Positions 8,969 to 18,842 of a stretch of 64,000 nucleotides of DNA are shown here, one piece after another (the stretch's first letter is position 1; every line of letters starts with the position of its first letter). The notes below the pieces were generated by a model. That model saw only the letters and a program-made list of their open reading frames with translations, did no database searches and was not told the origin of the DNA. This stretch comes from Lacinutrix sp. Bg11-31 (GTDB taxonomy: Bacteria; Bacteroidota; Bacteroidia; Flavobacteriales; Flavobacteriaceae), in the NCBI RefSeq assembly GCF_002831665.1, contig NZ_CP025118.1, forward strand, positions 3,601,001 through 3,665,000. Direction: 5' to 3'. A program made the translations under genes and the position numbers.

Positions 8969-10342
8969 ATGAAAAAGCGTATGCTTGGATTTTGGGAAAT
9001 TTGGAACATGAGTTTCGGTTTCTTAGGGATTCAATTTGGTTTCGCCTTGCAAGGCACTTCAATGACAAGAATATTTCAAACATTAGGAGCTACTCCTGAT
9101 GAAATCCCTATGCTTTGGATTGCTGCACCCTTGACAGGTTTACTCGTTCAGCCTATAATTGGTTATATGAGTGATCGCACTTGGAGTGTAAAATGGGGGA
9201 GACGAAAGCCCTTTTTTCTAATTGGAGCAGTATTAAGTTCATTGGCATTATTCTTCATGCCTTATTCACCAATATTGTGGATAGCAGCAGGTCTTTTATG
9301 GATTTTAGATGCGTCTATTAATATTTCAATGGAGCCATTTCGTGCCTTAGTTGCAGATAAACTTCCAGAATCTCAACGCTCTTACGGGTTTGTAATGCAA
9401 GCTTTAATTATTGGAATTGGTACATGGATTGCCAGTAGCTTGCCAGAAATAGTATCCTATTTTGGGATAAGTAATTCTGCAGACTCAGGAGTCTTACCAA
9501 TGTCTGTAAAATTATCTTTTGCTATAGGAGCTTTTGTGTTTTTAGTAAGTATCCTTTACACGGTTTTTACAACTACAGAATATCCTCCGGAGGATATGGA
9601 AGCTTTCAAAAAAGAAAAAGCGAAGAAAAATCAATTCATTCCAGACATTCTAAGCAATATTGGAAACATGCCATTAACAATGAAGAAACTGGGATTGATC
9701 CAGTTTTTCTCTTGGTTTGCATTTTTCACCATGTGGAGTATGGCAAATCCTGCATTAACAGAGCATGTGTTTAAAACACCTGCTCCAATTGAAAGTGCTT
9801 ATAATATGAATATTCCATCTCAAGCAGAAGCTTTTAATGTTATTAATACAGCTTTTCAAGAGTCTTCAAATGCAATAGGATCTGCAATGGGAGTTTACGG
9901 TTTGTCATCTATGGCGTTTGCCTTATTATTAGTCTTTTATACCTCTAGAAAAAAAATTAACAGAAAGTATGTCCACATGGCATCGCTTATATTAGGAGGT
10001 TTAGGTTTTGTGTTAATGAATTATACCTCTCCCGAAAACTTAAAATGGTGCTTTGCATTAATCGGGTTTGCTTGGGGTAGTATTTTATCCATGCCATACG
10101 CTATGTTATCAAGTTCTGTCGATCCCAAAAAGATGGGAATGTTCATGGGAATCTTCAATATGTTTATTGTAATTCCACAAATTATTGCAGCACTTGGAGG
10201 TATTAATTTTATCTCAGGATTATTAGGTAAAGAAGCTATAAATGCCATGACAGTTGCAGGAATTAGTTTAATAATTGCAGGGCTTTGTAACTTGTTAATT
10301 ACCAACAAAAACGCAATTACGTACCAAGCAGAAGAAATTTAA
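8969..10342 (+). CDS. MFS sugar (maltose-type) importer of the inner membrane
   Basis: Polytopic protein of 457 residues with about 12 membrane segments. It has an MFS motif A-like loop (GYMSDRTWSVKWGRRKPFF, about 71-89), as in the SLC45/GPH-like sugar:cation symporters. The N-terminal MKKRMLGFWEIWNMSFGFLG is typical of the Bacteroidota versions found in alpha-glucan loci. It lies 3 nt before the phosphoglucomutase gene and upstream of maltose phosphorylase. The likely substrate is therefore maltose or short maltodextrin brought from periplasm to cytoplasm. Substrate assignment is inference from context. Confidence 0.88.
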   Translation: MKKRMLGFWEIWNMSFGFLGIQFGFALQGTSMTRIFQTLGATPDEIPMLWIAAPLTGLLVQPIIGYMSDRTWSVKWGRRKPFFLIGAVLSSLALFFMPYSPILWIAAGLLWILDASINISMEPFRALVADKLPESQRSYGFVMQALIIGIGTWIASSLPEIVSYFGISNSADSGVLPMSVKLSFAIGAFVFLVSILYTVFTTTEYPPEDMEAFKKEKAKKNQFIPDILSNIGNMPLTMKKLGLIQFFSWFAFFTMWSMANPALTEHVFKTPAPIESAYNMNIPSQAEAFNVINTAFQESSNAIGSAMGVYGLSSMAFALLLVFYTSRKKINRKYVHMASLILGGLGFVLMNYTSPENLKWCFALIGFAWGSILSMPYAMLSSSVDPKKMGMFMGIFNMFIVIPQIIAALGGINFISGLLGKEAINAMTVAGISLIIAGLCNLLITNKNAITYQAEEI

Positions 10343-10345
10343 AAG

Positions 10346-11002
10346 ATGAGTAAAAAAGGATTCATATTCGATTTAGATGGTGTTATTGTAGACACTGCCA
10401 AATATCACTTTTTAGCTTGGCAAAACCTTGCAAAAAGTATAGATATTGATTTTACGCACGAGCAAAACGAACAACTTAAAGGCGTTAGCCGAGTAAAATC
10501 ATTAGAAAAAATATTAGAATGGGGAAACAAAACCATTTCAGAAGAACAGTTTGCATCATTAATGGGTAAAAAAAATGAAGAGTATTTAAGCTTCATTGCA
10601 AAAATGAATGATGAAGAAATTTTACCTGATGTACCAAAAATTTTAGATTATTTAATCAAGAAGCAACAACCCATTTCATTAGGTTCTGCTAGTAAAAATG
10701 CACGGCCAATTTTGGAAAAAGTGAATTTACTTTCAAAGTTTGATGCGATAGTAGATGGTAACGATGTTAGTAAAGCAAAACCAGACCCAGAAGTCTTTTT
10801 AATAGCTGCACAGCATTTAAAAATGAAGCCAGAAGATTGTATTGTATTTGAAGATTCAGTAGCAGGTGTACAAGCTGCAAATACTGCAAACATGATTTCT
10901 ATTGGTATTGGCGAGAAAAACGTATTACAAGAAGCAGATTATATTTTTTCAGATTTTACTGAAATAGAAAATAGCTTCATAGAAGAATTAATAAATAGAT
11001 AA
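10346..11002 (+). CDS. pgmB: Beta-phosphoglucomutase (HAD superfamily)
   Basis: HAD hydrolase-fold mutase of 218 residues. The catalytic motif is FDLDGVIVDTAKYHFLAW (from residue 8), with nucleophile and acid/base Asp. Motif II is LGSASKNA, and motif III/IV is KAKPDPEVFL with EDSVAGVQAA. It converts beta-glucose-1-phosphate to glucose-6-phosphate, the step needed after inverting maltose phosphorolysis. It lies 3 nt after the transporter and directly before maltose phosphorylase, so the three form a functional unit. No signal peptide; cytoplasmic. Confidence 0.95.
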   Translation: MSKKGFIFDLDGVIVDTAKYHFLAWQNLAKSIDIDFTHEQNEQLKGVSRVKSLEKILEWGNKTISEEQFASLMGKKNEEYLSFIAKMNDEEILPDVPKILDYLIKKQQPISLGSASKNARPILEKVNLLSKFDAIVDGNDVSKAKPDPEVFLIAAQHLKMKPEDCIVFEDSVAGVQAANTANMISIGIGEKNVLQEADYIFSDFTEIENSFIEELINR

Positions 11003-11017
11003 GAAAGTAGAAAGTTT

Positions 11018-11037
11018 CACTACGTACTGTCGAAGTG
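11018..11037 (+). repeat. Imperfect hairpin between pgmB and maltose phosphorylase
   Basis: The arms CACTACG and CGAAGTG (one mismatch) enclose 6 nt in the 58-nt gap. No U tract follows, so it is not a standard terminator. It may be a remnant of a small dispersed palindrome or an mRNA-processing site. Confidence 0.3.
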
Positions 11038-11060
11038 TCTTTCATCAAAAAAATATAAAA

Positions 11061-13367
11061 ATGAATCAAGATTATATACAACCAGACAATTGGTCTATAA
11101 TTGAAGAAGGTTTTGATGCCGATCGCGTAAAATCTTCAGAAAGTTTATTTAGTATCGGAAATGGTGCAATGGGTCAGCGCGCTAATTTTGAAGAGCACTA
11201 TTCAGGCCCAACCTTTCAAGGAAGTTACATTGCAGGTGTTTATTATCCAGACAAAACTAGAGTAGGTTGGTGGAAAAATGGCTATCCAGAGTATTTTGCT
11301 AAGGTGTTAAACGCACCAAGTTGGATAGGTATTAATGTAGAAATTAATGGAGAACAATTAGATTTAAATACGTGTGCTAAAGTCGGTGATTTTAGAAGAG
11401 AGCTAAATATGAAAGAGGGTTGGTTGTCTAGATCATTTACTGCAACGCTTCAAAACAAACTACAAGTAGAAGTTAAAACAACACGTTTTTTAAGTTTAGA
11501 TTTAGACGAATTAGGAGCAATTAACTACCAAGTAATACCTTTAAATGGTGATGCTACAATTAAGTTTCAACCGTATTTAGATTCAGGTATTACCAATGAA
11601 GATACCAATTGGGATGACCAATTTTGGGACACTTTAAAGGTGTCTACAGAAGATAAACAAGCGTTTATTGAAGCAAAAACTATGAAAACTGGTTTTCATA
11701 CCTGTACATTTATGGAGTCTTCAGTTTTTGTAAATAACCAAAAACAAGATCAGAAACCTGAAGTTGCTCAGCAATCAAATTCAATTGCATTTACTTATAA
11801 AGTTTCGGTCAATACAGGCGAAACCGCAAGTGTTGTTAAGTTTGGAGGTTATACGGTAGATCGTAATCATGATAAAATGCAATTAGTTTCAGCAGCAAAA
11901 AAAGCATTACACACTGCTTCAGACAAAGGGTTTTCTCAATTGTTAGAAGATCAAAAACAAGCTTGGACTGCGATTTGGAAAATGTCAGACATCACTATCG
12001 ATGGAGATGTTAAAGCACAACAAGGGATTCGTTTTAATATTTTTCAACTAAATCAAACCTATTTAGGAAAGGATTCTAGTTTAAATATTGGTCCAAAAGG
12101 ATTTACAGGCGAAAAATATGGAGGAAGTACCTATTGGGACACCGAAGCGTATTGCATACCGTTTTACATGGCTACCAAAGACCAAAAAGTTGCACGTAAC
12201 TTATTAAAATATCGTTATAATCATTTAGAAAAAGCGATTGAAAATGCGGAGAAGTTAGGTTTCAAAAACGGAGCAGCATTATATCCAATGGTAACCATGA
12301 ATGGTGAAGAGTGCCATAACGAATGGGAAATTACCTTCGAGGAAATCCACCGTAATGGAGCTATAGCATTTGCAGTTTTTAATTACTATCGTTACACCGG
12401 AGATTATACTTATATTCCAGAAATGGGACTAGAAGTCCTTATCGGAATAGCAAGATTTTGGCAACAACGCGCCACGTTTTCAACAGATAAAAACCAGTAT
12501 GTTATTTTAGGTGTTACCGGTCCAAATGAATATGAAAATAACATCAACAATAATTTTTACACTAATTATTTAGCAAAATGGTGTATTGATTATGCTTTAG
12601 AAAATATAGATAAAGTAAAAGAAGGTTATAACGACGACTACTTGCGTATTGCTGGTAAAACAAAAATCACGCACGAAGAGTTGCATGCATGGAAAAAGGT
12701 AGCTGATAATATGTACTTTCCATATTCTGAAAAGCATCAAGTGTTTTTACAACAAGATGGCTTTTTAGATAAAGAATTAATTACAGTTGCAGACTTACCA
12801 AAAGTAGATAGACCTATAAATCAAAAATGGAGTTGGGATAGAATTTTACGTTCGCCATATATTAAACAAGCAGATACTTTACAAGGTTTCTACTTTTTTG
12901 AAGATCAATTTTCAACTGAAGAGTTGAAACGTCATTTCGATTTTTACGAACCATTTACAGTTCACGAAAGTTCATTATCACCTTGTGTACATAGTATTCA
13001 GGCTGCTAAATTGAATCAAATGGATCAAGCTTACACCTTTTACTTACGCACATCTCGCTTAGATTTAGACGATTATAATAAAGAGGTAGAAGAAGGTTTG
13101 CATATTACCAGTATGGCAGGAACTTGGATGAGTATTGTTGAAGGTTTTGGAGGTATGCGTATAAAAAATGACATGCTAAATTTTGAACCACGTATTCCAA
13201 AAGAATGGGATGCTTACTCGTTTAAAGTGAATTTTAGAGATCAAATTTTAAAAGTGAATGTGTCACAATCTGAAACGACTTTCAAGTTAGAAGGCAACAT
13301 AGATTTAAAAATAATAGTAAATAGTAATCCCTTGACTGTTTCACCAAATAATTTAGTGAAAATTTAA
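11061..13367 (+). CDS. GH65 family maltose phosphorylase
   Basis: Cytoplasmic enzyme of 768 residues, the normal length for the family. It has an N-terminal beta-sandwich (IGNGAMGQRANFEEHYSG), an (alpha/alpha)6 barrel and a small C-terminal beta domain. The active-site region GEECHNEWEITFEEIHRNG is at residues 415-433 and contains the acid Glu candidates. YGGSTYWDTEAYCIPFY is the conserved sugar-binding stretch. The phosphate-loop region HESSLSPCVHSI is also present. The enzyme cleaves maltose with phosphate to glucose and beta-glucose-1-phosphate, which pgmB then converts. Kojibiose or trehalose phosphorylases are the alternatives within GH65. The starch context strongly favours maltose. Confidence 0.93.
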   Translation: MNQDYIQPDNWSIIEEGFDADRVKSSESLFSIGNGAMGQRANFEEHYSGPTFQGSYIAGVYYPDKTRVGWWKNGYPEYFAKVLNAPSWIGINVEINGEQLDLNTCAKVGDFRRELNMKEGWLSRSFTATLQNKLQVEVKTTRFLSLDLDELGAINYQVIPLNGDATIKFQPYLDSGITNEDTNWDDQFWDTLKVSTEDKQAFIEAKTMKTGFHTCTFMESSVFVNNQKQDQKPEVAQQSNSIAFTYKVSVNTGETASVVKFGGYTVDRNHDKMQLVSAAKKALHTASDKGFSQLLEDQKQAWTAIWKMSDITIDGDVKAQQGIRFNIFQLNQTYLGKDSSLNIGPKGFTGEKYGGSTYWDTEAYCIPFYMATKDQKVARNLLKYRYNHLEKAIENAEKLGFKNGAALYPMVTMNGEECHNEWEITFEEIHRNGAIAFAVFNYYRYTGDYTYIPEMGLEVLIGIARFWQQRATFSTDKNQYVILGVTGPNEYENNINNNFYTNYLAKWCIDYALENIDKVKEGYNDDYLRIAGKTKITHEELHAWKKVADNMYFPYSEKHQVFLQQDGFLDKELITVADLPKVDRPINQKWSWDRILRSPYIKQADTLQGFYFFEDQFSTEELKRHFDFYEPFTVHESSLSPCVHSIQAAKLNQMDQAYTFYLRTSRLDLDDYNKEVEEGLHITSMAGTWMSIVEGFGGMRIKNDMLNFEPRIPKEWDAYSFKVNFRDQILKVNVSQSETTFKLEGNIDLKIIVNSNPLTVSPNNLVKI

Positions 13368-13386
13368 ACTAAATGCACTAATTAAG

Positions 13387-15306
13387 ATGAAAAAATTAAT
13401 ACACATAGCATTAATCATATTAATTAGTGCTAGTTTTTCTTGTAAAAATGAAACAGAAAAAACGATAGTTTCTGAGGGCATTACCGAAGTTAAAAACGAT
13501 ATAGAAAGAGTCGAGCCACCTAATTGGTGGGTTGGTTTTAAAAATACACAATTTCAATTATTAGTCAAACATCCTAATATTTCTGAAGCATCACCAAGCA
13601 TTAATTATCAAGGCGTTTCTATAAAGGAAGTACATAAAGCTGATAGTCCAAATTATTTGTTTTTAGATTTAAATGTTTCAGACAACACTAAAGCAGGACA
13701 ATTTAATATCTACTTTAATTTTAAAGACGGAAAACAATTGGTGCAAACCTATCAATTAAAAGATAGAGAAATAGACCCTTCCTATTTTCAAGGTTTTGAT
13801 AGCAGTGATGCTATTTATTTAATAACTCCAGATCGCTTTGCTAATGGAGATGCATCAAATGATATTAATGTTAGTTTAAATGAAAAAACCATAAACAAAC
13901 AAGACGATTATGGTAGACATGGTGGAGATATAAAAGGGATTATTCAGCATTTAGATTACATTCAAGAGATGGGTTTTACCCAAATTTGGTCGTGTCCTTT
14001 ATTAACCAACGACATGCCAGAGTCGTCATATCATGGGTATGCAATGACCGATTTTTATCAAGTCGATCCACGTTACGGAACCTTAGAGGAATACAAAGAA
14101 TTATCAGATAAATCCAAAGCAAAAAGCATTGGTTTAATAATGGATCAAGTAGCAAATCATTGTGGAAGCGAGCACTGGTGGATGCAAGATTTACCGTTTA
14201 AAGATTGGGTAAACCAACAAGAACGTTTTGAGAATAAACAATCCTTAAACAACTCCAATCATAGACGTACAAGTAATCAAGATTTGTACGCTGCAAAACG
14301 CGATAAAAAGGAAATGGCTGAAGGTTGGTTTGTATCTGCAATGCCAGATTTAAATCAGCGAAATTTATATATGGCTAACTATATTATTCAAAATAGTATT
14401 TGGTGGATTGAAACTTTAAATTTAACTGGAATTAGACAAGATACGTATCCCTATTCAGACAAAACTTTTATGGCAAATTGGGCTGGAGCAATCATGACCG
14501 AATATCCTAATTTTAGTGTTGTTGGAGAAGAGTGGAGTACAAACCCATTGCTAATTGCCTATTGGCAAGATGGACATAAAAATAAAGATGGTTACCAATC
14601 TAATTTAAGGTCAACCATGGATTTTGCCATGCAAAAAAATATTGTAGACGCTTTAAACGAAGCAGAAAAATGGGATACGGGATTAGTCAAAATCTACGAA
14701 GGTTTAGCTAATGATTTTGCCTATGCATCACCTAAAGACATAATGATTTTTCCAGATAATCATGATATGAGTCGCATTTTTACACAATTAAAAGGCGACA
14801 TACCAAACACAAAAACAGCTTTAAGTTATGTCTTAGCTTTACCGCGTATTCCGCAAATATATTATGGTACCGAAATTTTAATGAATGACTTTGCTAAACC
14901 AGGAGATCATGGTTTAATTCGTGCCGATTTTCCAGGAGGTTGGCAAGGGGATTCAGCAAATGCTTTTACATCAGAAGGTTTAACAGACGCTCAAAAGGAC
15001 ATGCAATTGTTTCTTAAAAAAGTGTTGAATTACAGAAAATCAAGTGCTGCTATGCATGATGGGAAAACCATTCATTTTGCACCTTTTATGGGGACCTATT
15101 TTCTATTCAGAATTATTGAAGGAGAAACCGTTGTTTTAATCATTAATAAAAATGAAGAACCAATCACTATAGATTTAAAACGTTTTGAAGAAGTAGGATT
15201 ACAAGGAAAAATATTAAAAAATATAATTTCTGGTGAAACTTTCAAGTGGCAAGATGAAATTATCTTAAACGAAAGAGGAAGTTTGTTGCTAACCACAAAA
15301 ATATAA
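13387..15306 (+). CDS. GH13 neopullulanase/cyclomaltodextrinase-like lipoprotein (SusA-like)
   Basis: Lipoprotein of 639 residues (lipobox SASFSC, Cys19). The N-terminal beta domain (VEPPNWWVGFKNTQFQLLV, from about 38) is the form seen before the barrel in SusA and cyclomaltodextrinases. The barrel has GGDIKGIIQHLDYIQEMGF, DQVANHCG, the nucleophile Asp in GIRQDTYPY, the acid Glu in VVGEEW and the stabilising Asp in PDNHDMSR. A C-terminal beta domain follows. In SusA the enzyme sits in the periplasm and cuts imported maltodextrin or pullulan. It follows maltose phosphorylase by 19 nt. The set of catalytic residues is complete. Confidence 0.92.
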   Translation: MKKLIHIALIILISASFSCKNETEKTIVSEGITEVKNDIERVEPPNWWVGFKNTQFQLLVKHPNISEASPSINYQGVSIKEVHKADSPNYLFLDLNVSDNTKAGQFNIYFNFKDGKQLVQTYQLKDREIDPSYFQGFDSSDAIYLITPDRFANGDASNDINVSLNEKTINKQDDYGRHGGDIKGIIQHLDYIQEMGFTQIWSCPLLTNDMPESSYHGYAMTDFYQVDPRYGTLEEYKELSDKSKAKSIGLIMDQVANHCGSEHWWMQDLPFKDWVNQQERFENKQSLNNSNHRRTSNQDLYAAKRDKKEMAEGWFVSAMPDLNQRNLYMANYIIQNSIWWIETLNLTGIRQDTYPYSDKTFMANWAGAIMTEYPNFSVVGEEWSTNPLLIAYWQDGHKNKDGYQSNLRSTMDFAMQKNIVDALNEAEKWDTGLVKIYEGLANDFAYASPKDIMIFPDNHDMSRIFTQLKGDIPNTKTALSYVLALPRIPQIYYGTEILMNDFAKPGDHGLIRADFPGGWQGDSANAFTSEGLTDAQKDMQLFLKKVLNYRKSSAAMHDGKTIHFAPFMGTYFLFRIIEGETVVLIINKNEEPITIDLKRFEEVGLQGKILKNIISGETFKWQDEIILNERGSLLLTTKI

Positions 15307-15312
15307 TTGTTT

Positions 15313-15340
15313 GTCATTCCGCACTTGATGCGGAATCCAC
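15313..15340 (+). repeat. Short dispersed palindrome (ATTCCGCA-TGCGGAAT)
   Basis: The gap between two hydrolase genes holds a perfect 8-bp stem, ATTCCGCA and TGCGGAAT, with a 5-nt loop, flanked by GTC and CCAC. Elements of the form GTCATTCC...GGAATCC are scattered between genes in many genomes. Only this copy is clear in the window, with one possible decayed relative near 26740. Confidence 0.6.
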
Positions 15341-15355
15341 TTTTAAAGATTAAAC

Positions 15356-18300
15356 ATGAAAAATTTATTATACATATTATCATTTTTACTTTTTCAAGTA
15401 ACAGTTGCACAAGTCACAATAATTATTGATGAACTTCCAAAAGACACACCAAAAGAAGCAACTATATTTATTTCAGGTGATTTTGAAGGTTGGTCTGGAG
15501 GACATAAAGACTACCAGTTACAATTAGTAAATGAACAGTTTCAAATCACACTTCCTAAAATAGAACAACGTATTTTATATAAGTTTAGCTTAGGTAATTG
15601 GGATGCTTCAGAGAGCAGCAATACAGGTGAGACAATAGATAATCGTATTTATAAGTTTAACAAACCTAACGACACAATACATGTAAAAATTGCAGGTTGG
15701 AGTCATTTGTTTGACACTAAGGAAGTCTCTACAGCTTCAAAAAATGTTTCTATTATTTCGGAAACATTTAATATACCACAACTTAATAGAAAACGTCGGG
15801 TTTCTATTTATTTACCACCAGATTATAACACATCAAAGCAAGATTATCCTGTAGTTTATATGCACGATGGTCAAAATATTTTTGACGTAACTACTTCTGG
15901 TTATGGCGAGTGGAATGTAGACGAAACTTTAGATAAATTATTTAAAGCCAACTTAAAACTTATTGTTGTTGGTGTAGATAATGGTGAGTCTAAACGATTA
16001 GATGAATATTCTCCTTGGGTAAACAACAAATATGGTGGAGGGGAAGGAGAAGCGTATGTAGATTTTATTGTAAAAACATTAAAACCATACATTGATACTA
16101 ATTATAATACTAAAAAAGACAGGAATAATACAGCCGTTTTTGGAAGCTCCATGGGAGGCTTAATTTCGCATTATGCAGCGTTAAAATATCCAAATGTTTT
16201 TGGTAAAGTTGGTGTGTATTCACCTGCATTTTGGTTTGCTCCAGAAGTAAATGAGTTTACTAAAAAACATGCTAATCTTCAAAATACAAAAATGTACTTT
16301 TTAGCAGGAGGAAAAGAAGGCGACAACGCAGGATATAATGAGATTAGCCAAACAGTAATAGACATGGAGGACATGATTACTGTTTTACAAGACAATGGTT
16401 TTGCAGAGGATAACATACAATCTAAAGTTGTTCCTAAAGGTAAGCATAATGAAGCCTTATGGCGAAATAACTTTGAAGAGGCTATCACATGGTTATTTGA
16501 AGATGCTATTGAAAAACGAGAATTTATAAAGGCGAATTTTAAAGACAATCAATTACAAATAAACGTTTCCGACGGAACATATAAAATTCAGTTTTATACG
16601 CCAGAAATTACTGAAACTACATTTGTTCCAGCAGGTGAAACAGAATTATTAAAACCATCACATGCAGTAGTTTTAAAAGATGCTTTTTCAGATGTAAGTT
16701 ATAATGAAAACAATGCTCAAATCTCATTACAATCTAAAGGTTTAACGGTGCAAATCACTAAAGCACCTTTTCATATTTCATATTGGTATAACGGAAAAGA
16801 AGTCACCTCAGAAAAAAATGGTTATCAGAAAACTGACGAATTCGAAACCATCCAATTAAACCTAACTCCAAAAGAAGTTTTATATGGTGGAGGCGCAAGA
16901 GCGTTAGGCATGAACAGAAGAGGTAATCGCTTAGAATTGTACAATAAAGCACATTATGGTTATGAAGATAGAAGTGAATTAATGAATTACACGATGCCAA
17001 TCGTCGTGTCATCCAATAAGTATTTAATTCATTTTGACAATGCACCAATAGGGTTTTTAGATTTAGATAGTAAAAAAGACAATACGTTAACGTACGAGAC
17101 TATTTCTGGCAGAAAAACCTATCAGGTTGTGGTTGGAGAATCTTGGTTAGACTTAACTAAAAACTATACCAAATTGACAGGTAGACAACCTATGCCACCA
17201 CGTTGGGCTTTAGGTAATTTTTCTAGTCGCTTTGGTTATCATTCGCAACAAGAAGTCGAAGCAACGGTTAAGAAGTTTAGAGACGAGAAGATTCCGTTAG
17301 ATGCCATAATTATTGACATCTTTTGGTTTGGAAAAACCGTCCAAGGGACTATGGGGAACCTAGCGTTTGATCGCGATTCTTTTCCTAATCCAAAACAAAT
17401 GGTAAAAGGATTAAAAGACAACAACGTGAAAACGGTTTTGGTTACAGAACCTTTTATTTTAACAACCTCTAAGCGATGGGAAGAAGCAGTAAAAGAAGAT
17501 GTTCTGGCTAAGGATTCTATTGGAAATCCATTTACTTTCGATTTCTATTTTGGAAACACAGGATTGATAGATATTTATAATCCAAAGGGGAAACAATGGT
17601 TTCAAAATATTTATAAAGACTTATCAGATTTGGGTGTATCTGGTGTTTGGGGAGATTTAGGAGAACCAGAAGTACATCCTAAAGGATTACAACACGCCAC
17701 AGGAACAGCAGACGAAGTGCATAATATTTATGGTCATCATTGGGCAGAACTAGTGCAAGACATGTACAGTAAAAATTTCCCAAACACAAGACCATTCATT
17801 TTAATGCGTGCAGGAAGTTCAGGCTCGCAACGTTTCGGGATGATTCCTTGGTCTGGAGATGTTAATAGAACATGGGGCGGATTACAATCTCAACCAGAAA
17901 TTGCATTACAAATGGGAATGCAAGGTTTAGCCTATATGCATAGCGATTTAGGTGGATTTGCAGGTAATAATTTAGACGACGAGTTGTATGCGCGTTGGTT
18001 GCAATATGGCGTTTTTCAACCTGTTTATAGACCACATGCGCAGGAAGATGTACCTGCAGAACCTGTGTATAGAAGCTATAAAGCCAAAGCGTTAGCAAAA
18101 CAAGCTATTGAGTTGCGATATAATTTATTACCTTATAATTACAATTTAGTGTTTGAAAATAATCAAACTGGAGCACCTTTAATGCGACCGTTATTTTTTG
18201 ATGAAGACGATAATCATCAATTATTAAATAGCGCATCAACATACCTTTGGGGACATGATTTTTTAATCACTCCAATTGTAAACCCTAATCAAAAAGAAGC

Positions 18301-18835
18301 TGAAGTTTATTTTCCGAAAAACAGTAATTGGTTTAATTTTTATACCAATAAAAAAGTAACTGGAGGACAAAATCTTTCTGTTAAAACAGAAGAAAATAAC
18401 ATTCCAACCTATGTTCGTGGCGGTGCATTTATTCCGATAGCAAAACCAATGCAAAGCACAGCAGAATATAACGGAAACACGTTTGACTTACATTATTATT
18501 TTGATGAAGCAGTTACCGAAAGTGAACGTACATTATATAATGACGATGGTACTACTAGAAATGCTTTTGAAAAGGGTGAATATGAAATTCTGGAGTTTGA
18601 ATCTGAAACGAATACAAAAAGTTTAGAGTTAGAATTTGAAGCTGAAATAGGTGCTAATTATGCAACGTCAACAAAAAGCATAGACGTTATTATTCATAAT
18701 TTCCCAAAGGATCCAAAACGTATAAAATTCAACAGAAAAAAAATAGATTTCAATTATAATTCAACAACAAAAATATTGACTTTTCAAGTGAATTGGAATA
18801 CGTTAAAAGACGTTGAAGCACAAATTAAATATTAA
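15356..18835 (+). CDS. Fusion of an esterase-like domain with a GH31 alpha-glucosidase
   Basis: Secreted protein of 1159 residues (signal peptide ending TVAQ). Residues 20-115 resemble a CBM20/CBM48-type beta module (IFISGDFEGWSGGHKDYQL). Residues 130-385 are an alpha/beta-hydrolase of the putative-esterase type (YPVVYMHDGQNIFD, then FGSSMGG with nucleophile Ser near 265 and a late His in PKGKHNEALWR). From about 400 to the end it is GH31: DIFWFGK, nucleophile Asp767 in WGDLGEPE, acid Asp835 in WSGDVNRTW, and C-terminal beta domains. GH31 would release glucose from oligosaccharide ends. The esterase partner suggests removal of acyl groups or a binding-only role. It is codirectional with GH13 genes on both sides. 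Confidence 0.88.
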   Translation: MKNLLYILSFLLFQVTVAQVTIIIDELPKDTPKEATIFISGDFEGWSGGHKDYQLQLVNEQFQITLPKIEQRILYKFSLGNWDASESSNTGETIDNRIYKFNKPNDTIHVKIAGWSHLFDTKEVSTASKNVSIISETFNIPQLNRKRRVSIYLPPDYNTSKQDYPVVYMHDGQNIFDVTTSGYGEWNVDETLDKLFKANLKLIVVGVDNGESKRLDEYSPWVNNKYGGGEGEAYVDFIVKTLKPYIDTNYNTKKDRNNTAVFGSSMGGLISHYAALKYPNVFGKVGVYSPAFWFAPEVNEFTKKHANLQNTKMYFLAGGKEGDNAGYNEISQTVIDMEDMITVLQDNGFAEDNIQSKVVPKGKHNEALWRNNFEEAITWLFEDAIEKREFIKANFKDNQLQINVSDGTYKIQFYTPEITETTFVPAGETELLKPSHAVVLKDAFSDVSYNENNAQISLQSKGLTVQITKAPFHISYWYNGKEVTSEKNGYQKTDEFETIQLNLTPKEVLYGGGARALGMNRRGNRLELYNKAHYGYEDRSELMNYTMPIVVSSNKYLIHFDNAPIGFLDLDSKKDNTLTYETISGRKTYQVVVGESWLDLTKNYTKLTGRQPMPPRWALGNFSSRFGYHSQQEVEATVKKFRDEKIPLDAIIIDIFWFGKTVQGTMGNLAFDRDSFPNPKQMVKGLKDNNVKTVLVTEPFILTTSKRWEEAVKEDVLAKDSIGNPFTFDFYFGNTGLIDIYNPKGKQWFQNIYKDLSDLGVSGVWGDLGEPEVHPKGLQHATGTADEVHNIYGHHWAELVQDMYSKNFPNTRPFILMRAGSSGSQRFGMIPWSGDVNRTWGGLQSQPEIALQMGMQGLAYMHSDLGGFAGNNLDDELYARWLQYGVFQPVYRPHAQEDVPAEPVYRSYKAKALAKQAIELRYNLLPYNYNLVFENNQTGAPLMRPLFFDEDDNHQLLNSASTYLWGHDFLITPIVNPNQKEAEVYFPKNSNWFNFYTNKKVTGGQNLSVKTEENNIPTYVRGGAFIPIAKPMQSTAEYNGNTFDLHYYFDEAVTESERTLYNDDGTTRNAFEKGEYEILEFESETNTKSLELEFEAEIGANYATSTKSIDVIIHNFPKDPKRIKFNRKKIDFNYNSTTKILTFQVNWNTLKDVEAQIKY

Positions 18836-18842
18836 GTATAAC

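Noticed and set aside
8837..8969. Riboswitch or LacI operator before the MFS gene
   Set aside because: No palindrome of the CGNAAACG kind and no recognisable aptamer fold were found.
18813..18842. Longer N-terminus for the GH13 gene at 18843
   Set aside because: It would overlap the previous gene and place charged residues before a clear lipoprotein signal.
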